From an uncultured Candidatus Saccharibacteria bacterium (GTDB lineage Bacteria > Patescibacteriota > Saccharimonadia > Saccharimonadales > Saccharimonadaceae): 10,473 nucleotides of DNA. The notes under the pieces are model-generated. The model did no database searches, was not told the origin of the DNA, and saw only the letters and a list, made by a program, of their open reading frames with translations. Positions 6,155-10,473 of the stretch are shown here, piece after piece (the first letter of the stretch is position 1; every line of letters starts with the position of its first letter). A program made the translations under genes and the position numbers. Where the stretch lies: NCBI GenBank assembly GCA_938036915.1, contig CALHVV010000019.1, positions 1 to 10,473 of the forward strand, given 5' to 3'.

Positions 6155-6268
6155 CCCCCACGCCCGCATGCGTAGAATAGGCGCGAGCGTGGGGGATGGG
6201 TGTGAGCATGATCTATTATAGATCACCCCCTTTCTGGGGTCGGCTCCTCCAAGGCATTTTCTTGGAGG
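6155..6268. repeat. Cluster of four inverted repeats between the tRNA-like RNA and dus
   Basis: Read on the + strand: CCCCCACGC (6155-6163) pairs with GCGTGGGGG (6187-6195), with CGCATGCG inside the loop; GATCTA/TAGATC (6210-6224); CCCC/GGGG (6227-6239); and CCTCCAAG/CTTGGAGG (6246-6268, 8 bp, 7-nt loop). None is followed by a T-run on either strand, so these are not typical intrinsic terminators. They may be the 3' portion or processing region of the upstream RNA, or regulatory sites before the dus promoter. Confidence 0.6.
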
Positions 6269-6284
6269 GTATACTTACTCACAG

Positions 6285-6458
6285 CTGGGATGGCAGGAGT
6301 CGAACCTGCTACGAGAGCCCTCGTATGCTTGTCTCCATCGACAAGCAAACCTCTCGTACCCCTCAACCAAACGGGGCATCCCAGGTCGGTCTCCATTGAC
6401 CGACTACTCCTTACAAAAACTCAAGCCGGAGCAGTGCCGGCGAGTTCTTTGTAAGGGT
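6285..6458 (-). ncRNA. Small structured RNA with a 100-nt tRNA-like 3' domain
   Basis: A consensus-like promoter places the 5' end at about A6458. Hairpin I (6456-6409) pairs CCTTACAAA with TTTGTAAGG and contains GCCGG/CCGGC. Hairpin II (6404-6385) is GTCGGTC-AATGGA-GACCGAC. The tRNA-like domain (6384-6285) abuts it: acceptor CTGGGATG with CATCCCAG (8 bp, or 7 bp plus discriminator G); D-like arm CCCC-GTTTGGTTGA-GGGG with the tRNA-typical loop GG; a long arm in the anticodon position, TACGAGAG with CTCTCGTA enclosing GCTTGTC-GATGGA-GACAAGC; and a textbook T arm GCAGG-TTCGACT-CCTGC. The arms meet with no unpaired linker. There is no 7-nt anticodon loop with U33, position 8 is not U, and CCA is not encoded, so it is not an ordinary tRNA. 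A tRNA-finding program may still report it as a serine-like or intron-bearing tRNA. The 3' end may extend into the hairpins below 6285. Confidence 0.7.
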
Positions 6459-6465
6459 AGAGATA

Positions 6466-6494
6466 ATTGTAATCTACCTAGTGAGAATTGTCAA
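6466..6494 (-). promoter_or_regulatory. Strong sigma70-type promoter of the small tRNA-like RNA
   Basis: TTGACA (6494-6489), a 17-nt spacer and TACAAT (6471-6466) on the - strand: a perfect -35 and a five-of-six -10 at ideal spacing. The expected start at about 6458 is 2 nt before the first hairpin of the RNA. Confidence 0.85.
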
Positions 6495-6540
6495 GTAGTG
6501 AGCGCCTCTGAATTTTACAGCTATACCACGGTTATGTACT

Positions 6541-6590
6541 AAAAAAGGAAGAAGCTCCTGTCTCAACGCATGATGCGGATGCAGGAGCTC
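6541..6590 (-). terminator. Intrinsic terminator of the large structured transcript
   Basis: On the - strand GAGCTCCTG pairs with CAGGAGCTT, with an inner CGCA/TGCG hairpin in the loop, followed by CTTCC and six Ts (6546-6541). Confidence 0.75.
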
Positions 6591-6847
6591 GGGAGAGACT
6601 ACAAGCGGTTCTGCTCGTTCTGGCGGGTGGCCAGGGCGGCGAGTGAATCTCACGAGTCTCACGTGTTTTAAAGAAGTCTCCGTGGCAGGTGCACGGTGCG
6701 CAATGAAGACGCGCAGCATGAGACTTCTCGATCATCGCCTCCAAGTGGCGACGATACCACCTACCCCCTCTTGATGCCCGACAAGGGGTAGCCTGCGGCG
6801 GTTGCTATGGCAGTGCTCTACGCGAAAAAAGCGGAGCATTTGCCATA

Positions 6848-6923
6848 TGGCGGAGATAGCAGGAATCGAACCTGCACCTCTATGTGAGTTAACACACAAA
6901 GGGAAATGGAGCCATTCATCTCC
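6848..6923 (-). ncRNA. 76-nt tRNA-like module with encoded CCA, not a standard tRNA
   Basis: The total length is exactly that of a tRNA. The acceptor pairs GGAGATG (6923-6917) with TATCTCC (6858-6852), 7 bp with one G-U, followed by discriminator G and CCA. The T arm GCAGG-TTCGATT-CCTGC is perfect and has the same stem as the other tRNA-like RNA. The rest does not fit: the D position holds AATGG-CT-CCATT with no GG loop, position 8 is A, and the central arm TGTG-TGTTAACT-CACA has an 8-nt loop. The 5' acceptor strand can also pair locally with CATTTCC (6908-6902). Upstream TGCACCT (6940-6934) can pair with AGGTGCA (6879-6873), opening the T stem. A degenerate tRNA, a tRNA mimic or a processing signal within the larger transcript are all possible. 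Confidence 0.6.
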
Positions 6924-7012
6924 AGTGACGGATAGGTGCACGACCTTATTCTGTCGTGACTGTACCTACTCTCTCGGTTCCGCACGTGGAACCGACCGTC
7001 GTCCTGTGTCTG

Positions 7013-7180
7013 CTACCGACCGTTTGGTCGGCCACAGGCACAGACATAACCTGTGCCATTACATGTAGCACAGGATGACTTAAAGGAAAAAGGAGATCCT
7101 TTTTCCTTCTTGCTGCCCCTGCAGGAGGGGCAGGTCTTTATGCGGGTGTAGCCATCACGGGCACAGGTCTTGCAGGACAT
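7013..7180 (-). CDS. 55-aa zinc-finger-like protein with DnaJ-type Cys motifs
   Basis: Four cysteine pairs are spread over the whole protein: C3-x2-C6, C17-x2-C20, C37-x2-C40 and C47-x-C49. CATCNGTG (37-44) is a perfect CxxCxGxG repeat as in the zinc domain of DnaJ, and CPSCRG is a near copy. Eight cysteines would suit two zinc ions. There is no J domain, so it is not a DnaJ chaperone; binding of protein or nucleic acid is only inference. The start at 7180 is supported by GGAGG at 7195-7191, 10 nt upstream. A longer reading frame to 7300 runs through structured leader sequence and is less likely. The ribosome binding site is in a hairpin (GAGGT-GAAT-ACCTC), suggesting translational control. 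Four hairpins lie inside the coding sequence, including a 12-bp inverted repeat at codons for KEKGSPFSF. Confidence 0.6.
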   Translation of the reverse strand: MSCKTCARDGYTRIKTCPSCRGSKKEKGSPFSFKSSCATCNGTGYVCACGRPNGR

Positions 7181-7195
7181 GAGGTATTCACCTCC
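7181..7195 (-). promoter_or_regulatory. Ribosome binding site enclosed in a small hairpin
   Basis: On the - strand GAGGT (7194-7190) pairs with ACCTC (7185-7181) around GAAT, ending just before the ATG at 7180. The stem covers most of the GGAGG, so folding should reduce translation of the zinc-finger ORF unless it is opened. Confidence 0.55.
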
Positions 7196-7318
7196 TCTCT
7201 GCCGAAGTCTCGGCAGGATTGTCGGTGAACCCTTTTTCAAGGACGCTCTCGTGCTGAGCGTCTCGAGTTTTGGCATATCTGATGCCAAAACGGGGTCCAC
7301 TCAGCTGAGCTGTTATTA

Positions 7319-7347
7319 TATATACCAATATACAGCGAGCCTGTCAA
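7319..7347 (-). promoter_or_regulatory. Strong sigma70-type promoter of the large structured transcript
   Basis: TTGACA (7347-7342), a 17-nt spacer and TATATA (7324-7319) on the - strand; an overlapping TATAAT lies 4 nt further on. The start is expected at about 7312-7314, giving a leader of about 132 nt before the small ORF, filled by hairpins. Confidence 0.75.
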
Positions 7348-7696
7348 TCAATATGCGCATGTCTTGCAGAGATTCTCGTTTTGTTCTTACGTTCTGTTTC
7401 ATTCTATGTACTATTTGCAACAAATGACAGACGACGTAGATTTATTGCACTCAGAAAGTCTTACGCTCACGCTGTAGGAATTAGGTAAAAATAAGCAGAG
7501 ATAAACCCATTCGTCAGCGCGAGAGCTAAGAATGCCGTATATACTACACCAAAATGTCCTGACCAGAGTAGTAAAAAAAGCTTGCCCATGCCATCTGCTT
7601 AGCTATTAGCCACTCCATTCTCTCCTGCAGCGCGTTGCAGCAAGGGTGTATAGCGAATACGTTGCCTATTGCGTCACAAGTGCTCGCGCTTAGCCG
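7348..7696. other. Intergenic region between the helicase-nuclease stop and the structured RNA promoter
   Basis: Holds a probable helicase terminator at 7573-7604 and a short inverted repeat CTGCA/TGCAG at 7625-7640 without a T-run. From 7348 to about 7570 I see no gene, RNA motif or clear promoter on either strand. Confidence 0.5.
7573..7604 (-). terminator. Probable weak terminator of the helicase-nuclease gene
   Basis: On the - strand, AGCT-AA-GC (7604-7597) can pair with GC-A-AGCT (7585-7579), directly followed by a run of Ts (7579-7573). The stem is short and imperfect; the T-run is the main support. It lies 93 nt after the stop codon. Confidence 0.45.
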
Positions 7697-10473
7697 CTAT
7701 TCCTGCTCTTCTATACGCCGCCGCAGATCCTCCTCAAAGGCGAGGATACCTTTGTAAGTGGCTGGGTAGTGGCTAGTATCAGGCAGCTGGAGCTGAGTAA
7801 TGCAGCGCCACACGGCGGTGATGAGCTGGGCAAACTCATCCAGCTCGGCCTGAGAAAAGCTAGTGCTAAGCTGGTGAATAGCACCCGTATCCTTATCCGG
7901 CTCGACGAACTGCAGCGTGGCTCCAGCAAAGTCGTAGCGAGCATAGTCGCGCGAGTGGCGCACGAGAAGCTCGTAGAACATCAGCTGCTGGCGGTATTTG
8001 TGCAGCTTGATCTTCTCGGCATCGGTGCGACCCTGCCAACTGCGGGCGGGCTTGCCCGTCTTGTAGTCTGTAACGGCGATGGTATTGGCAGTGTGGTCGA
8101 TATCGACAAGGTCGAGCGTGCCAGTAAGGCGAGCATCACCGAGCACGACTCCTTGGCCGGCAAAGCTCAGCTCGGTCTTTTGCTCAGGGTGGAAGGTCTG
8201 CGCCTTGGCCTGCAAGAAGGCGCTCAGTGAATCAAGCCCTTTGCGGCTAAAGTACGCGAAGTCCTCTGGCCCCAGTGGCTGGCGATTAAGCTCTTGCTCA
8301 AAGTCGCCGAGGATATCTTCGGCCGGCCGCACCTTGCCTGTAGCAGTAAGATGGGTGTGCGCACGCTGCAACACGTGGTGGATGGCATTGCCATAGATGG
8401 CATGCGGGCTCGGTGCCTGCGGAAAGCGCAGCAAGTAGTTGGTTAAGAAGGTCGTGGGCCCACCCCGCGACACATCTAAGAAGGCAGTAAGATGGGTACT
8501 AGAGAGCTTATATTGCTCGAGCATAGGCTGGAGAAGCTGCTGCAAATCGGGCTCGGGCGTGCCAACTGGCGCAAGACGGCGCTGCCAATCGGTGGTGAGC
8601 TGGGTGGTGAGGCTTGGTACATCATTGGGCATGTCGACAGTAGTTGCAGTAAGGTTGACGCCGTCGAGGAAGCTGGCTGGTAGCGTTGCTTTGCCAGTAT
8701 CATCTTGGGTGCTGTAGCTGATAGTTAGGTGGTCGCGCGCCCGCGTCATGGCGACAAAAAAGAGGCGGAGGCGCTCGTCGTACGTATTGCCGGCGGGGGC
8801 AATGGCGAGGTTATCTGGGTAGGTGATGAGCGACACGGGTGAGCGTACACGCCGTCCCCAAGTGCTATCAACCGCGCCAATGATATAGACATGGCCAAAC
8901 TCTAGTCCCTTGGCCTTGTGTGCTGTCATGAGGTTAATGCGGCCAGTATGCGCCTCGGTACGCTGGCGGATAGTGGTGATCGGCGTCTTAAACTGCCGGT
9001 GCATACCGAGGAGATCGAGCATATCGGCAAGCCGGAGCGTCTCATCATCACCGCGATATTCCTGGGCGCGGCTGCGCAGAGTCCGCAAGGCCTCAAGGCA
9101 GGCAAGATATGCGTCGGGCTGCTCGGCAAGCTTCTCGCGCGAGAAATAATAATCGTACAGTGGTGAGCGGTAATGTACGGTGGGCATAGCAGCGGCCGCT
9201 TCGGTAGAGAGGCTAATTGGCTGGTCGAATTGGGCCATCTGCTGCGTCATATAGTCGGTAATCGCGCTGGCTATGGCGGCCTGAGTCTTTTGGCTATCAG
9301 CTGGCTGCGGGACACCAAGCAAATCATCGAGCACCATCTCAAGCGGCTGATGCTGCGCCTGCCACGCCATATGGATGAGCCACACCATCAGGGGTTGGAA
9401 GGTCGGGCTCGCCATCATTGTCTCGCCCCACGTTTGGTGGTTGCGCCACGCCTGGAGGCTGAGCTGCCAAATATCCTGGCTGGCAAAACCAAAGGCCGGG
9501 TGCGCCACCAGCTCTGAGAGCAAGCTATCGGCCATAGGAAACTCCCCTGCTGCTATGGCCTCGATTGCCCGCGCGAGCAGCTCGAGCACCTGAATGACAG
9601 GATTATCAAGAATATTGTCGCGCCGCTCGTAATTGATGGCAATACCTGCCGCCTGAAGGTGTGGCACCAGCGCCACCAGCTCGCGGTGGCGCCGAGCCAG
9701 GACGGCAATCTCCTCGGGCGGCGTGCCACTGTCGATCTGCTGGCGGATCTGCTGCGCCAGCCATTGGCGCTCGGCTAGGCTGGTGGGCAGCTCGGCCAGA
9801 CTGACGGCAGTCTGGGCTGGCTGGTGATGGGCCGTGAGCGTCTTATCGAGCTCGGGAAGCACCGCCTCTAACCGGTCGCTCCCCTGAGTAATAACAGCCC
9901 GGGCTGGTGTGAGAATGGCGCGACTCGAGCGGTAGTTATCCGTCAAGACGATCAGCTGCACATCACGGTAATGGCTGCGGAAGCGATGAATATTGCTCAC
10001 ATCTGCCCCCTGGAAGCTGTAGATTGCTTGGTCGTCATCCCCCACTGCCATAATATTGGGGCGACCCTCGTGGACTGGACTACTCGTCAGCGAAAAGAGA
10101 ATACGCAGCTGCGCGAGGTTGGTATCTTGGAATTCATCCACCATGATGTATTGGTACTGCTCCTCGAGGTTAGCGCGCAGCTCAGGCTGGGCATCGAGCG
10201 CCTGAGCAAGCTGGAGAATCATATCATCGTAGTCATATAGACCAGCCGCGCTCAGCTCAGTAAGATATGCATCATAGACCTCAGCAAGGGCGCGCAGCTT
10301 ACCCAGGCGCTTGCGATCTTTTAAGACATAGCTTCCAGTAGCATCCTTCTCGCACCAGTGGTTGCGCCAGGCGGTGAGTGGTGTGGTCTTGCCGCTATCA
10401 AGCGTCTCGTCGATCGCTCGAGCCAGGCTCAGTGAAAAGCTATCGGCTAGTGGTGGAATGGTGGGCGGCAACG
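7697..10473 (-). CDS. UvrD/Rep-family DNA helicase with C-terminal PD-(D/E)XK nuclease domain (N terminus outside window)
   Basis: ATP-dependent superfamily 1A helicase fused to a RecB/AddB-like nuclease, expected to act in double-strand break processing or related repair. The reading frame runs off the right edge; the TTG at 10471 is only the edge, and the Q motif and Walker A are missing, so roughly 100-200 N-terminal residues lie outside. Counting 924 visible residues: motif II VDEFQDT (111-117), motif III GDDDQAIYSFQGA (144-156), motif IV DNYRSS (178-183), motif V MTAHKAKGLEF (515-525), motif VI VAMTRARDHL (573-582). The nuclease has GNAIHHVL (694-701, H698), GTLDLVDID (784-792, D786), TDYKTGK (801-807, D802 and K804) and a downstream RQQLMFYELL (827-836) like the Q-x3-Y motif of AddAB nucleases. 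All expected residues are present, so both activities should be intact. It could be called PcrA/UvrD-like, AddA-like or AdnB-like; the family cannot be settled without the N terminus. Confidence 0.93.
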   Translation of the reverse strand, partial: LPPTIPPLADSFSLSLARAIDETLDSGKTTPLTAWRNHWCEKDATGSYVLKDRKRLGKLRALAEVYDAYLTELSAAGLYDYDDMILQLAQALDAQPELRANLEEQYQYIMVDEFQDTNLAQLRILFSLTSSPVHEGRPNIMAVGDDDQAIYSFQGADVSNIHRFRSHYRDVQLIVLTDNYRSSRAILTPARAVITQGSDRLEAVLPELDKTLTAHHQPAQTAVSLAELPTSLAERQWLAQQIRQQIDSGTPPEEIAVLARRHRELVALVPHLQAAGIAINYERRDNILDNPVIQVLELLARAIEAIAAGEFPMADSLLSELVAHPAFGFASQDIWQLSLQAWRNHQTWGETMMASPTFQPLMVWLIHMAWQAQHQPLEMVLDDLLGVPQPADSQKTQAAIASAITDYMTQQMAQFDQPISLSTEAAAAMPTVHYRSPLYDYYFSREKLAEQPDAYLACLEALRTLRSRAQEYRGDDETLRLADMLDLLGMHRQFKTPITTIRQRTEAHTGRINLMTAHKAKGLEFGHVYIIGAVDSTWGRRVRSPVSLITYPDNLAIAPAGNTYDERLRLFFVAMTRARDHLTISYSTQDDTGKATLPASFLDGVNLTATTVDMPNDVPSLTTQLTTDWQRRLAPVGTPEPDLQQLLQPMLEQYKLSSTHLTAFLDVSRGGPTTFLTNYLLRFPQAPSPHAIYGNAIHHVLQRAHTHLTATGKVRPAEDILGDFEQELNRQPLGPEDFAYFSRKGLDSLSAFLQAKAQTFHPEQKTELSFAGQGVVLGDARLTGTLDLVDIDHTANTIAVTDYKTGKPARSWQGRTDAEKIKLHKYRQQLMFYELLVRHSRDYARYDFAGATLQFVEPDKDTGAIHQLSTSFSQAELDEFAQLITAVWRCITQLQLPDTSHYPATYKGILAFEEDLRRRIEEQE

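Larger units (their letters stand above)
6541..7312 (-). ncRNA. About 770-nt highly structured transcript containing a small ORF and a tRNA-like module
   Basis: Bounded by a strong promoter (7319-7347) and an intrinsic terminator (6541-6590), nearly every stretch between folds locally. Stems found by eye, listed by + coordinates: 7267-7291 (GTTTTGGCAT/ATGCCAAAAC, 10 bp), 7242-7262 (7 bp), 7199-7216 (CTGCCGA/TCGGCAG), 7181-7194 (covers the ORF ribosome binding site), 7113-7133 (CTGCCCC/GGGGCAG), 7083-7108 (12 bp), 7050-7074 (CCTGTGC/GCACAGG), 7016-7031 (CCGACC/GGTCGG), 6974-6995 (TCGGTTCC/GGAACCGA), 6933-6968 (TAGGT/ACCTA outside CACGAC/GTCGTG), the tRNA-like module 6848-6923, 6806-6847 (TATGGCA/TGCCATA outside TGCTC/GAGCA), 6761-6791 (CTACCCC/GGGGTAG), 6731-6755 (9 bp, 7-nt loop), a three-way junction 6672-6728, and 6620-6634. 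I know of no match. It could be a large ornate RNA or an mRNA with structured flanks. Confidence 0.6.

Noticed and set aside
6848..6923. Ordinary tRNA (for example valine, anticodon AAC)
   Set aside because: Forcing tRNA numbering puts T33-AAC in the loop, but the anticodon stem then has mismatches at both ends, position 37 is T, and no D arm forms.
6802..7068. 88-aa open frame on the + strand across the tRNA-like module
   Set aside because: It is antisense to hairpins and the T arm; its N terminus (AGIEPAP) is the familiar translation of an antisense tRNA T arm.
6285..7312. tmRNA, RNase P RNA or SRP RNA
   Set aside because: No GATTCGAC near a 5' acceptor strand and no tag frame at a usable place for tmRNA; no GAGGAAAGTCC for RNase P; no GGAAGCAGC-type core for SRP RNA. 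The acceptor strands pair within 76 and 100 nt.
6155..7312. CRISPR array
   Set aside because: Hairpins are numerous but not direct repeats of constant length with spacers; no cas genes are visible.
7170..7427. 85-aa open frame on the + strand
   Set aside because: No Shine-Dalgarno; it runs antisense to the structured leader and promoter of the large transcript, and its composition is not protein-like.

Overview
The window looks like part of a compact bacterial chromosome using the standard code (UGA is a stop in the first gene). F-type ATP synthase genes, very short or leaderless 5' ends, small unrecognised proteins and tight packing suggest a small-genome lineage such as Patescibacteria/Saccharibacteria. 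That is inference: no rRNA or definitive marker is present.

Left part (1-3830, + strand): the end of an ATP synthase operon. Two membrane proteins of unknown function overlap each other and the start of atpD (F1 beta), and a strong intrinsic terminator follows atpD. atpC (F1 epsilon) is not adjacent. It lies 1.1 kb further on, behind a 32-bp perfect palindrome, a 236-nt stretch with no C on the + strand, a small three-helix membrane protein and a second strong terminator. atpC has its own extended -10 promoter placed so that transcription should begin at its ATG.

Middle (3872-6136): a 316-aa protein with a possible Cys/His metal site, loosely like beta/zeta carbonic anhydrases, ending at a terminator. 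Convergent to it on the - strand is a tRNA-dihydrouridine synthase (dus), also with an apparently leaderless extended -10 promoter.

RNA region (6155-7347, - strand): the most unusual part. Two loci have consensus-like -35/-10 promoters (TTGACA, 17-nt spacer, TACAAT or TATATA). The first (about 7312 to 6541) is a roughly 770-nt transcript made almost wholly of consecutive hairpins. It encodes a 55-aa protein with four Cys pairs, then a 76-nt tRNA-like module with encoded CCA, and ends at an intrinsic terminator. The second (about 6458 to at least 6285) has two 5' hairpins followed by a 100-nt tRNA-like domain whose helices abut without linkers. Neither tRNA-like module can be read as an ordinary decoding tRNA. 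I do not recognise either as a known RNA family.

Right part (7697-10473, - strand): a UvrD/Rep-type helicase with a C-terminal PD-(D/E)XK nuclease domain. The window edge cuts off its N terminus, including the Walker A region.
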